DNA of 19,802 nucleotides from Acidobacteria bacterium AH-259-G07 (lineage in GTDB: Bacteria > Acidobacteriota > UBA6911 > RPQK01 > JADFOI01). Made by a program: the position numbers and the translations under genes. Below are positions 7,662 through 14,533 of this stretch, in pieces. Under the pieces are notes generated by a model. The model ran no database searches. It saw only the letters and a list, made by a program, of their open reading frames with translations, and was not told the origin of the DNA. The DNA lies in contig JALLON010000017.1 of assembly GCA_027717925.1 (NCBI GenBank), positions 1 to 19,802 on the forward strand. The letters run 5' to 3'. The number at the start of each line of letters is the position of its first letter. Position 1 is the stretch's first letter.

Positions 7662-8958
7662 TTTGAGTAGTGTACGAACCAATGGATTGCAGTCTTTGGA
7701 AAAAATCAGGGAAGGACACGGATACACAAGACGGATTGTCTAATTCAACTGGTTGTTTTGCGATCAACCCTGCGATTGCAAAGGCCATGGCAATGCGATG
7801 ATCTGCAAACGTCTGGACCTTCCCGCCCTGAATCGCTTGTCCGGGGGGAATATGGAAACCGTCGGGAAATTCCTCGACCCGGACACCGAGGTTCCTCAGG
7901 TTCACAACCACTGAGTGAATGCGGTCGGATTCTTTTTTGCGCAGTTCTCCCGCCTCCCTGATTGTTAGTCCTTGCTCAAGACGCGTTCCAAGAACAGCCA
8001 AAACAGGAATCTCGTCAATCAGATTGGGGATCCAGTGGCCACTGATTTCAGTGGGAAACCTCTGGAGTGGTTCAGGGCGAAAGCGAACCCTTAGGTTGCA
8101 GACCGGCTCATCATTAAACTCGGCAAAATGGGTTTTTTCAACCGCAGCTCCGGCCTGTTCAAGTAGAGTCAGCAAACCGGTGCGGGAGGGATTCACCCCC
8201 ACCCTTCTCAAGCAGATCTCAGCGTCGGGGATGAGGAGCGCTGCCATGATGAAATACACCGCTGCTGAGAAATCACCGGGAATTTGCATCTTGGCAGCCT
8301 TCAAGGATGCTGGCCCACTGACCATCAATTGGTGGTCCTCTCGCTCTAAGACCACCTTGAAGAAGGGAAGGGCCCGCTCCGTGTGATCACGCGACGGGAT
8401 CTCTTCCACCAACGTGGTTTCTCCCTGCGCCATCATTCCGGCGAGTAGAACACATGATTTCACCTGAGCGCTGGGAACTGGCAGCCCATAATGAATTCCC
8501 TGCAGCTGCGAGCCTGTGATGCGCAAAGGCGGATATTCTCGGTTGTTTGCTTCGATTCTCGCTCCCATTTGGGTCAAGGGTTTAATGATGCGTCTCATGG
8601 GCCGCCGGTTCAGGGACTCGTCCCCCTGGATGGTTGAAACAAAGGGAGATGCAGCAAGCAAGGCGGAAACAAGGCGCATCGTTGTTCCACTGTTTCCAGC
8701 ATCGAGACTCTCCAGGGGCCGCTGAAACTCTCTCCACCCTCGACTCTCGATTTCAACTTCGTTTGCTGATTGCCGGATTCGAATGCCGAGCTTTCGCAAA
8801 CAGTCAAGGGTGGACTGACAATCCTGACTGTTTGAAAAATTGGAAATGCGCGTTGTCCCGGTGGCCATGGCTCCCAAAATGGCGTAGCGGTGCGAGATGG
8901 ATTTATCAGGCGGGAGGTGAATCTCTCCCTGAAGAGAAGAGACGGGCCGGATGCGCAT
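7654..8958 (-). CDS. aroA: 3-phosphoshikimate 1-carboxyvinyltransferase (EPSP synthase)
   Basis: The enzyme joins phosphoenolpyruvate to shikimate-3-phosphate, the step right after aroK, whose gene overlaps its 3' end. The 434-residue product is full length. Seen are PPDKSISHR (16-24) with the substrate lysine, LDAGNSGTTMR (85-95), RRPMRR (118-123), PSAQVKS (162-168), VNPSRTG (255-261), the catalytic-type Asp in LIDEIP (D315) and RKKESDR (340-346). The GNSGTTMR and SAQVK forms resemble the Bacillus/Agrobacterium CP4 type more than the E. coli type, which raises the question of glyphosate sensitivity; that is inference. AAAGG touches the ATG directly, and AAGAGG lies about 13 bases upstream, so ribosome binding is not ideal. 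The inverted repeat at 9005-9138 lies just upstream. Confidence 0.95.
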   Translation of the reverse strand: MRIRPVSSLQGEIHLPPDKSISHRYAILGAMATGTTRISNFSNSQDCQSTLDCLRKLGIRIRQSANEVEIESRGWREFQRPLESLDAGNSGTTMRLVSALLAASPFVSTIQGDESLNRRPMRRIIKPLTQMGARIEANNREYPPLRITGSQLQGIHYGLPVPSAQVKSCVLLAGMMAQGETTLVEEIPSRDHTERALPFFKVVLEREDHQLMVSGPASLKAAKMQIPGDFSAAVYFIMAALLIPDAEICLRRVGVNPSRTGLLTLLEQAGAAVEKTHFAEFNDEPVCNLRVRFRPEPLQRFPTEISGHWIPNLIDEIPVLAVLGTRLEQGLTIREAGELRKKESDRIHSVVVNLRNLGVRVEEFPDGFHIPPGQAIQGGKVQTFADHRIAMAFAIAGLIAKQPVELDNPSCVSVSFPDFFQRLQSIGSYTTQSG

Positions 8959-9004
8959 CCTTTGGTGGTTACCTCTTGTTATGGATTCACTCGGGAAAAC
9001 CGTT

Positions 9005-9138
9005 CGTGCTGGGGGAGGTGAGGGGTCAGACCGTAGGGGCGAGCCGGTGGCTCGCCCGAACCGTTCTCGGTGAATGCTTTGCTCGGGCGAGCCCGTGGCT
9101 CGCCCCTACGGTCTGACCCCTCACCTCCCCCTGCACGA
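9005..9138. repeat. 134-bp near-perfect inverted repeat (MITE/REP-like)
   Basis: Two arms of about 56 bases (9005-9060 and 9083-9138) are reverse complements with only about four mismatches, around a loop of about 22 bases. Outer arms begin TCGTGC, run through GGGGGAGGTGAGGGGTCAG and ACCGTAGGGGCGAGCC, and each arm also holds its own small palindrome of GGGCGAGCC and GGCTCGCCC. It fills most of the gap between the uvrB stop (9144) and the aroA start (8958). No coding frame, terminal TA or clear target duplication was seen. It could be a MITE, a REP-type element, or act as a bidirectional transcription stop. Confidence 0.8.
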
Positions 9139-9143
9139 CAGCA

Positions 9144-11228
9144 CTAGCTTGCACGCGTCTCAGCATTGTGTCCCGAGAATCCCACCTGCAAGTCAATCTC
9201 CTTCAGGCGCTTGATCTTATCCCTGTACTTGGCCGCTTTTTCAAACTCAAAACGCTGGGCAGCCTTCTTCATTTCACTCTCCAGCTCCTGCATCTCTTGT
9301 TTGATCTCTTCCGGGGAAGAGTACTGCTCAACTTCTTCCGCCACCATGGGGACCTCATAGTAGTCCAGTTGTGTCATTCGCAGGAGAGTGGTGTCGACCG
9401 GTTTGAGAATGGTTTGAGGCGTAATATTGTTTTGTTCGTTGTATTCTTCTTGGACCTTTCGACGCCGTTGTGTTTCATCGATTGCCGTGGCCATCGAGCG
9501 AGTAATCACATCGGCGTACATGATTATCCTTCCGTTGACGTTACGAGCCGCTCGTCCTGAAGTTTGAATCAAAGAGGTGCTGCTTCGTAAATATCCCTCC
9601 TTATCCGCATCCAGGATCGCTACTAATGACACCTCGGGCAGATCAAGCCCCTCGCGGAGAAGGTTCACTCCTATTAAGACGTCAAATTTACCGAGTCGGA
9701 GATCCCTCAGGATCTTTATCCGATCCAGCGTGTCGATTTCCGAATGTAGATAGCAGACGGCAACTCCCAGTTCAGTATAGTATTCGCTCAGTTCCTCGGA
9801 CATCCGTTTGGTGAGAGTGGTCACCAGAACGCGTTCCTTTCGCTCCGCTCGCTGGCCAATTTCGTCCAACAAGTCCTCAATTTGGCCTTTGACTGGCCGG
9901 ACCTCAATCTCTGGATCCATCAGGCCGGTAGGCCGGATGATTTGTTCGACGACTTCGCCCCCACATCGCTCTAATTCGTAGGGTCCCGGTGTGGCCGATA
10001 CATAAATCGTTTGGGGGAGCCGGGCTTGAACTTCGCCAAAGTTGAGGGGTCGGTTGTCCAACGCAGAAGGCAAGCGGAATCCGTACTTGACCAGATTGAG
10101 CTTTCTGGAGCGGTCTCCCTCGTACATACCGCGTAACTGTGGGATCGTGACGTGACTTTCGTCAATGAAAACGATCGCGTCCGAAGACAGGTAGTTCATC
10201 AAGGTCGGGGGAGGTTGCCCGGGGAGTCGGACGGTCAGATGACGAGAATAGTTCTCGACCCCTCGGCAGTAGCCAACGGTCTTGATCATCTCCAGATCGA
10301 ACATAGTTCGTTGGTGAACCCGCTTCGCCTCCAAAAGCCGTCCTTCTCTCTCTAACTGCGTCCGGTGTTCCTCCAACTCCTGTTTGATGCTCTTGACGGC
10401 AGCATCCCATCGACTTCGAGGCATCACGTAGTGAGATTTCGGGTAGATGGGCACGCGTTGATGTTCCTTGATGATCTCTCCGGTGAGGGGGTCAAACTGG
10501 AGAATCGTGTCAATTTCATCTCCGAAGAGTTCAATCCGGATTCCGTAATCACTGTAGGCGGGAACCACTTCAATGACGTCGCCACGAACCCGAAAACTTC
10601 CTCTCACAAGCTCAAGATCGCTGCGCTCATACTGGATTTCAACTAACTTGTGCAGAATATCCTGGCGTTTGACCTGCTGGCCTTGGCTCAACATCAACAG
10701 CATCCCATAGTAAGCTTCGGGCGATCCGAGACCATAAATACAGCTCACACTGGCCACGATGAGGCAATCGCGTCTTTCGAAAAGCGAACGGGTTGCTGAA
10801 TGACGGAGTCGATCGATTTCATCGTTAATAAGCACCTCTTTCTCTATATAGGTGTCACTGGAAGGGAGGTAAGCTTCAGGCTGGTAGTAGTCATAGTAAC
10901 TGACGAAATACTCGACAGCGTTGTGCGGAAAGAAGTTTTTGAATTCCTGATAGAGTTGCGCGGCCAGGGTCTTGTTGTGACTCAAAACCAAGGTGGGACG
11001 ATTCACCCTCTCGATGACCTTGGCCATGGTGAAGGTCTTTCCTGATCCGGTCACACCCAGCAAAATCTGGTCCTGTGTGCCTTTTTTCATTCCTCCAACC
11101 AGTTCATGGATTGCTCTGTTTTGATCTGGGCTGGGACGAAAAGGGCTCACAAGTTTAAATTCGGCAGATTCGGCCCAGGCTCGTCCATAGGAGACCCCGG
11201 AGTAGGAGAGTTCTTTGGAGCTCGACAT
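9144..11228 (-). CDS. uvrB: UvrABC excinuclease subunit B
   Basis: UvrB is the damage-verifying helicase-like subunit of bacterial nucleotide excision repair; it takes DNA from UvrA and recruits UvrC. The 694-residue product is full length. Visible are the Walker A motif GVTGSGKT (58-65), the damage-probing beta-hairpin region with VSYYDYYQPEAYLP, the helicase box FIDESHVT, YVSATPGPYE, VLVTTLTKRMSEELSEY, the motif VI-like QTSGRAARN, and at the end a UVR domain (EMKKAAQRFEFEKAAKYRDK region) for contact with UvrC. The N-terminus is some 20 residues longer than in E. coli. A TATAAT box ends eight bases before the ATG, and no ribosome site is present, so the message may be leaderless. It stands as a single gene upstream of the inverted repeat and aroA. 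Confidence 0.97.
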   Translation of the reverse strand: MSSSKELSYSGVSYGRAWAESAEFKLVSPFRPSPDQNRAIHELVGGMKKGTQDQILLGVTGSGKTFTMAKVIERVNRPTLVLSHNKTLAAQLYQEFKNFFPHNAVEYFVSYYDYYQPEAYLPSSDTYIEKEVLINDEIDRLRHSATRSLFERRDCLIVASVSCIYGLGSPEAYYGMLLMLSQGQQVKRQDILHKLVEIQYERSDLELVRGSFRVRGDVIEVVPAYSDYGIRIELFGDEIDTILQFDPLTGEIIKEHQRVPIYPKSHYVMPRSRWDAAVKSIKQELEEHRTQLEREGRLLEAKRVHQRTMFDLEMIKTVGYCRGVENYSRHLTVRLPGQPPPTLMNYLSSDAIVFIDESHVTIPQLRGMYEGDRSRKLNLVKYGFRLPSALDNRPLNFGEVQARLPQTIYVSATPGPYELERCGGEVVEQIIRPTGLMDPEIEVRPVKGQIEDLLDEIGQRAERKERVLVTTLTKRMSEELSEYYTELGVAVCYLHSEIDTLDRIKILRDLRLGKFDVLIGVNLLREGLDLPEVSLVAILDADKEGYLRSSTSLIQTSGRAARNVNGRIIMYADVITRSMATAIDETQRRRKVQEEYNEQNNITPQTILKPVDTTLLRMTQLDYYEVPMVAEEVEQYSSPEEIKQEMQELESEMKKAAQRFEFEKAAKYRDKIKRLKEIDLQVGFSGHNAETRAS

Positions 11229-11242
11229 AAACGACCATTATA
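11229..11242 (-). promoter_or_regulatory. Possible uvrB -10 box and leaderless start
   Basis: On the minus strand a perfect TATAAT (11242-11237) is followed by eight bases and then the uvrB ATG. With usual spacing transcription would begin at or one to two bases before the ATG. No good -35 hexamer is seen at 17 bases; that position falls at the edge of the heptamer repeats. No SOS box was recognised. Confidence 0.4.
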
Positions 11243-11247
11243 CAAGA

Positions 11248-11324
11248 GAGAATTCAGAAGTCAGAATTCAGAAGCCAGGAGACAGGAGTCAGGAGTCAGG
11301 AGCCAGAATGGTTGAAAGTTGAAG
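11248..11324 (+). repeat. Heptamer array, CAGRANN units then GTTGAAR units
   Basis: From 11248 to 11310 the sequence divides into nine 7-base units with no slips: GAGAATT, CAGAAGT, CAGAATT, CAGAAGC, CAGGAGA, CAGGAGT twice, CAGGAGC, CAGAATG. It then switches to two units of a second kind, GTTGAAA and GTTGAAG (11311-11324). It lies between uvrB and the glycosylasparaginase gene, which are divergent. It does not code: the 7-base period cannot keep a codon phase. Confidence 0.9.
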
Positions 11325-11353
11325 TTTTCCAGGTTCTAGCTATTGAGCTTTTG

Positions 11354-11387
11354 AGTTCTGAGTTCTGAGTTCTGAGTTTTGAGTCTG
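11354..11387 (+). repeat. Heptamer array, AGTTCTG units
   Basis: Three exact AGTTCTG units are followed by AGTTTTG and a short AGTCTG. This fits the reverse complement of the CAGRANN family (NNTYCTG), so it belongs to the same repeat block in opposite orientation. Confidence 0.8.
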
Positions 11388-11433
11388 TGAAGTTCCACCT
11401 CTACGTTCGATTGATTGAAAACCCGCAACTTAG

Positions 11434-11480
11434 AACCTTCAACCTTCCAACCTTCCAACCTTCAACTTTCAACTTTCAAC
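11434..11480 (+). repeat. Heptamer array, AACYTTC units
   Basis: Units of AACCTTC and AACTTTC, some with an extra C, repeat about six to seven times. They are the reverse complement of the GTTGAAR units at 11311-11324, so this is the inverted partner of that array. Confidence 0.82.
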
Positions 11481-11482
11481 TA

Positions 11483-11637
11483 TTCTGGATTCTGGCTTCT
11501 GGCTTCTGGCTTCTGGCTTCTGGCTTCTGACTCCTCTCCTGCATCCTGTCTCCTGGCTTCTGAATTCTGGCTTCTGTCTCCTGGCTTCTGGATTCTGGCT
11601 TCTGGATTCTGGCTTCTGAATTCTGGATTCTGTCTCT
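11483..11637 (+). repeat. Heptamer array, TTCTGGC/TTCTGGA units
   Basis: About 22 degenerate 7-base units follow one another: one TTCTGGA, then five TTCTGGC, then mixed CTGGCTT, CTGAATT, CTGGATT and CTGTCTC, with at least one phase slip near 11531. All fit NNTYCTG, the reverse complement of the CAGRANN array at 11248-11310. The open frames across it (both strands) give seven-residue periodic peptides and are not genes. Confidence 0.9.
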
Positions 11638-11695
11638 TGCCCCCTTTCCCCTGTACATTCCTTTCCCAGTCGGCGTATCTTAGAGACCTTTGGGC

Positions 11696-11712
11696 TTAGT
11701 GCGAGGCACTAA
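11696..11712 (+). other. Small perfect hairpin in the leader of the glycosylasparaginase gene
   Basis: TTAGTGC, a GAG loop and GCACTAA form a perfect 7-bp stem 18 bases before the GGAGG ribosome site of the next gene. It could be an operator or an RNA hairpin in the 5' leader; nothing else identifies it. Confidence 0.4.
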
Positions 11713-11738
11713 ACACCAACATGGTGAACGGAGGACTT

Positions 11739-12800
11739 ATGAATCGTCGACGGTTTTTGAACTCGACGGTGGCAGGAATTGCCGTCTGTGGACTGTCAAG
11801 TTCCGGACAAGGCGGTGTTCAGGGGGGCGGTCGCCCCGCGGTCATTGCCAGTGCGAACGGTTTGCGAGCCACGGAAAAAGCCAGGGAAATGATGCGGCAG
11901 GGGGCTGACACCCTGGATGCGGTCATCGCCGGGGTCAATCTGGTGGAGGAGGATCCGAAGGACACCTCGGTCGGGTACGGTGGTCTTCCCAACGAAGAAG
12001 GTGTGGTTCAACTCGATTCCTCGGTGATGCACGGTCCCACTCGGGGTAGTGGAGCCGTGGCCGCGCTGGAGAGTATCAAGTATCCCTCCCGTGTAGCCAA
12101 ACTGGTAATGGAACGGACTGACCATGTCTTGTTGGTCGGAGAAGGGGCCCTGAAGTTTGCTTTGGCAATGGGTTTCGAGAAGCAAAATCTGCTCACGCCT
12201 GAGGCGCGCGAAATTTGGCTCAAGTGGAAACGCGAGCTGAGCCCACAGGATGATTGGATCAATCCGGAAGATCGTCTTCCTGAATCCATAAGGGACAGGC
12301 AGAAGAAAAAGGTCAGCCGCATGCTTTTTAATTATGGAACCATTAACTGCAACGCAGTGAACGACAAAGGAGAAATCTCCGGGGTGACGACTACCAGTGG
12401 GTTGTCCTTTAAAATTCCTGGCCGTGTTGGTGATTCACCCATTATTGGTGCCGGTCTGTACGTGGACAACCATGTGGGTGCCTGCGGCAGTACGGGTCGA
12501 GGAGAAGCAAACCTAAAAACTTGCGCCAGTTTTATGGTTGTGGAATTCATGCGGCGGGGACTTTCACCGGAAGAAGCCGGTTTGCGGGTGTTGAAGCGTA
12601 TCGTCGAGAACACCGTCGAGCCTTATCTTATCGACCACAATGGTCGCCCTAAGTTTGACGTCAAGTTCTATGCTCTGAACAAAAGAGGTGAGTTTGCGGG
12701 GACGGCAATCTGGAGCGGATCAAAGTATGCGGCCCACGATGGAGCAAAGAATAAGCATTATGAAGTGTCATACTTGTTCAAGAGGGAAAAGACAGGTTAA
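11739..12800 (+). CDS. Tat-exported glycosylasparaginase / isoaspartyl peptidase-type Ntn hydrolase
   Basis: The start at 11739 has GGAGG five bases upstream; an ATG at 11721 has none. The 353-residue precursor begins MNRRRFLNS, a twin-arginine signal, followed by a hydrophobic stretch to about residue 22. The family (N4-(beta-N-acetylglucosaminyl)-L-asparaginase) cuts itself before a threonine that then becomes the N-terminal nucleophile and releases aspartate from glycosylated asparagine. Here the junction is NYG-TINC with Thr201, followed by GVTTTSGLSFK, PGRVGDSPIIGAGLY (227-241, with R229 and D232) and GSTGRGE, the substrate-binding set. The human enzyme has Asp before the Thr; Gly occurs in bacterial members. 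Export suggests glycopeptide or peptide salvage outside the cytoplasm. The gene lies beside the heptamer block and is followed by a 129-base gap. Confidence 0.88.
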   Translation: MNRRRFLNSTVAGIAVCGLSSSGQGGVQGGGRPAVIASANGLRATEKAREMMRQGADTLDAVIAGVNLVEEDPKDTSVGYGGLPNEEGVVQLDSSVMHGPTRGSGAVAALESIKYPSRVAKLVMERTDHVLLVGEGALKFALAMGFEKQNLLTPEAREIWLKWKRELSPQDDWINPEDRLPESIRDRQKKKVSRMLFNYGTINCNAVNDKGEISGVTTTSGLSFKIPGRVGDSPIIGAGLYVDNHVGACGSTGRGEANLKTCASFMVVEFMRRGLSPEEAGLRVLKRIVENTVEPYLIDHNGRPKFDVKFYALNKRGEFAGTAIWSGSKYAAHDGAKNKHYEVSYLFKREKTG

Positions 12801-12821
12801 ACTGGAACAAGTCAATCATGC

Positions 12822-12861
12822 AAGCAGACATCAGAAAGTCTGACTTTGCTTTATTCGGGTT
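12822..12861 (+). terminator. Weak candidate terminator after the glycosylasparaginase gene
   Basis: TCAGA-AAG-TCTGA forms a 5-bp stem, with outer AAGCA/TGCTT pairing across an internal loop, followed by a T-rich but interrupted tail. The stem is weak, so this is only suggestive. Confidence 0.28.
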
Positions 12862-12929
12862 TTAGGGTGTTCACTAATCGGAAGGCTTGAGGGGAAGAAA
12901 GCGAGAAGGCTTAAGAACGGGTGCAGCTT

Positions 12930-13316
12930 ATGGGAAGCAACTTGACTCAAAAAGAGTGCGGTAATACTAAATCGGGCTGTCTCCTATTGCTGTTTCTTTT
13001 GGCCATTTTCGGTTACTTGTGCTACCGAATCGTCCCGGTGTACCTGGAGAAGGAAGCTTTTCAGGAGGGTTTGCTGACAATCGCCGGGAGGGCCACGCTA
13101 AGAAGGTGGAACGATCACACGATCATCCAGGAGGTGATGAAATTAAGTACCAGAACCCACTTCGACGTTCAAAGGGAGAGCATCGAAATCAAGCGTGTGC
13201 GTGGCCGGCCGGAGATTTTTCTTGTGGTCCACTATAGTAGGACCGAAGCATTCCCAGGTGGGTACCTCTATGTGTTTCACTTCCGCTATGTGGCGCAGGG
13301 TTCTATTGGGATCTAG
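12930..13316 (+). CDS. Small single-pass membrane protein, DUF4845-like
   Basis: From the ATG at 12930 the product has 128 residues; a GTG at 12921 would add three. Neither has a strong ribosome site. Near the N-terminus lies one membrane helix (CLLLLFLLAIFGYLCY), followed by RIVPVYLEKEAFQEGL and an alternating beta-type tail with FDVQRESIEIKRVRGRPEIF and VVHYSRTEAFPGGYLYVFHF. A helix running into 'K/R-hydrophobic-PVY' followed by a small periplasmic domain is typical of DUF4845-type proteins, often beside secretion or cell-envelope genes. The function is unknown. It sits 13 bases before the galE-like gene and is probably co-transcribed with it. Confidence 0.68.
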   Translation: MGSNLTQKECGNTKSGCLLLLFLLAIFGYLCYRIVPVYLEKEAFQEGLLTIAGRATLRRWNDHTIIQEVMKLSTRTHFDVQRESIEIKRVRGRPEIFLVVHYSRTEAFPGGYLYVFHFRYVAQGSIGI

Positions 13317-13329
13317 CTATTTTGATTTC

Positions 13330-14307
13330 ATGACGTCGATTCTGGTCACGGGGGGAGCGGGGTACATTGGCTGCCATACAGTTCGAGAACTAGCGCGGAG
13401 TGGTTATCACCCGATTAGCTTGGACAACCTGAGTGAGGGACATCGAGAAGCGGTCCTTGAAGGCGATCTTGCCACCGGAGACTTATCCGATGAGGCATTG
13501 CTTGAGTCCATCTTTCAGGATCAGCCGGTCGATGCGGTGATGCATTTTGCCAGCCGCTGCTATGTTCGTGAGTCAATGGAAAATCCTCGCCTTTACTATG
13601 AGCAGAACGTGGGAAACGCATTGGTGCTCTTGCGAGTCATGCTGAGCCATGGAGTGAAGAAATTCATTCTCTCATCCACTTGTGCGACCTATGGAAATCC
13701 CGAGCGTGTTCCAATTGATGAAACTCACCCTCAGAACCCGATCAATTCTTATGGTGAAAGCAAACTCTTTATTGAAAGAATGCTGAAACACTATGACCGG
13801 GCCTACGGTCTGCGCTCCGTGTCCTTGCGCTACTTCAATGCGGCCGGAGCAAGTCTGGACGCCCAACTTGGTGAATCGCACCACCCGGAAACTCACCTTA
13901 TTCCTCGGATCTTAAAAGTGGCAAAAGGAGAGCTTGAGAAGCTTCAGATTTTCGGTGATGATTATCCCACCCACGATGGCAGCTGTATTCGGGACTACAT
14001 CCACGTCTTGGACCTGGCTTCCGCACACATTGCTGCTTACCGGTGGTTGAGTGAGGGGCAGGGAAGTGAAGTTTTCAATTTAGGGACAGGCCAGGGCCAC
14101 AGTGTCAAGCAAGTGGTCACTGCGGCTGGGCAGATTACGGAACAAGAGATACCGGTTGAAGTCTCCCCTGGGCGCGCCGGTGATCCTCCCCAGTTAGTGG
14201 CCAACCCACGAAGGGCGAACCAGTTGTTGGGATGGTGGCCCAAGTATTCAGATCTAGAGACTATGATCTCCACAGCCTGGGCCTGGGAGCAGAAGCGACG
14301 GTATTAG
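13330..14307 (+). CDS. galE: UDP-glucose 4-epimerase family enzyme
   Basis: This 325-residue extended short-chain dehydrogenase has the NAD-binding GGAGYIG (8-14), LDNLSEGH (31-38), SSTCATYG (115-122), the catalytic YxxxK pair Y141/K145 in YGESK, LRYFNAAGA and CIRDYIHVLDLASAH. These fit GalE, which interconverts UDP-glucose and UDP-galactose; a UDP-arabinose or UDP-N-acetyl sugar epimerase cannot be excluded. The frame is open from 13195, but the extra 45 residues overlap the previous gene and precede the Rossmann start, so the ATG at 13330 is chosen. No clear ribosome site. With the downstream UDP-glucuronate decarboxylase, a supply of UDP-xylose and, by 4-epimerisation, UDP-arabinose is a possible pairing. 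Confidence 0.88.
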   Translation: MTSILVTGGAGYIGCHTVRELARSGYHPISLDNLSEGHREAVLEGDLATGDLSDEALLESIFQDQPVDAVMHFASRCYVRESMENPRLYYEQNVGNALVLLRVMLSHGVKKFILSSTCATYGNPERVPIDETHPQNPINSYGESKLFIERMLKHYDRAYGLRSVSLRYFNAAGASLDAQLGESHHPETHLIPRILKVAKGELEKLQIFGDDYPTHDGSCIRDYIHVLDLASAHIAAYRWLSEGQGSEVFNLGTGQGHSVKQVVTAAGQITEQEIPVEVSPGRAGDPPQLVANPRRANQLLGWWPKYSDLETMISTAWAWEQKRRY

Positions 14308-14311
14308 AGGG

Positions 14312-14387
14312 CAGGAGTCAGGAGTCAGGAGTCGGGAACCAGGAGTCAGGAGCCAGGAGTCAGGAGTCAGAATTCAGAATTCAGGAG
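14312..14387 (+). repeat. Heptamer array, CAGGAGT units
   Basis: Ten full 7-base units plus six bases, in perfect phase: CAGGAGT three times, CGGGAAC, CAGGAGT, CAGGAGC, CAGGAGT twice, CAGAATT twice, CAGGAG. Same family and same strand as 11248-11310. It starts five bases after the galE-like stop. Confidence 0.92.
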
Positions 14388-14445
14388 ATTCGCCGGAGGC
14401 CTTGGACGCGCAGCCCAGAACATGCCGAAGGCATCGAAGACACCA

Positions 14446-14479
14446 AACCTAGGAACCTGAAACCTGGAACCTGGAACCT
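14446..14479 (+). repeat. Heptamer array, GAACCTG units
   Basis: Units AACCTAG, GAACCTG, AAACCTG, GAACCTG and GAACCT follow in phase. This is a third heptamer type; its reverse complement appears at the right edge of the window. Together with 14312-14387 it fills most of the 226-base gap between the two sugar-nucleotide genes. Confidence 0.85.
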
Positions 14480-14533
14480 CATTGACGCAAGGCTCACAGC
14501 TCAAGAGTTCAATATAGCTTAATAGCTTTTAAA

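Noticed and set aside
7158..7727. Longer 189-codon start for aroK
   Set aside because: It needs a 74-base overlap with aroA, has no ribosome site, and shifts conserved residues from the positions usual in shikimate kinases.
9005..9138. Reading the inverted repeat as a simple rho-independent terminator
   Set aside because: The arms are far too long and there is no adjoining T run on either strand; a terminator effect is possible but would be secondary.
11248..11637. Reading the heptamer blocks as a CRISPR array
   Set aside because: Units are only 7 bases with no regular unique spacers, and no cas genes are in the window.
11415..11699. Open frames of 94 and 60 codons across the heptamer arrays
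   Set aside because: They arise from the 7-base repeats and give seven-residue periodic peptides with no ribosome site; the sequence is repeat DNA.
14232..14522. 96-codon plus-strand frame over the end of the galE-like gene and the repeats
   Set aside because: Most of it is CAGGAGT repeat in a shifted frame; no ribosome site or domain.
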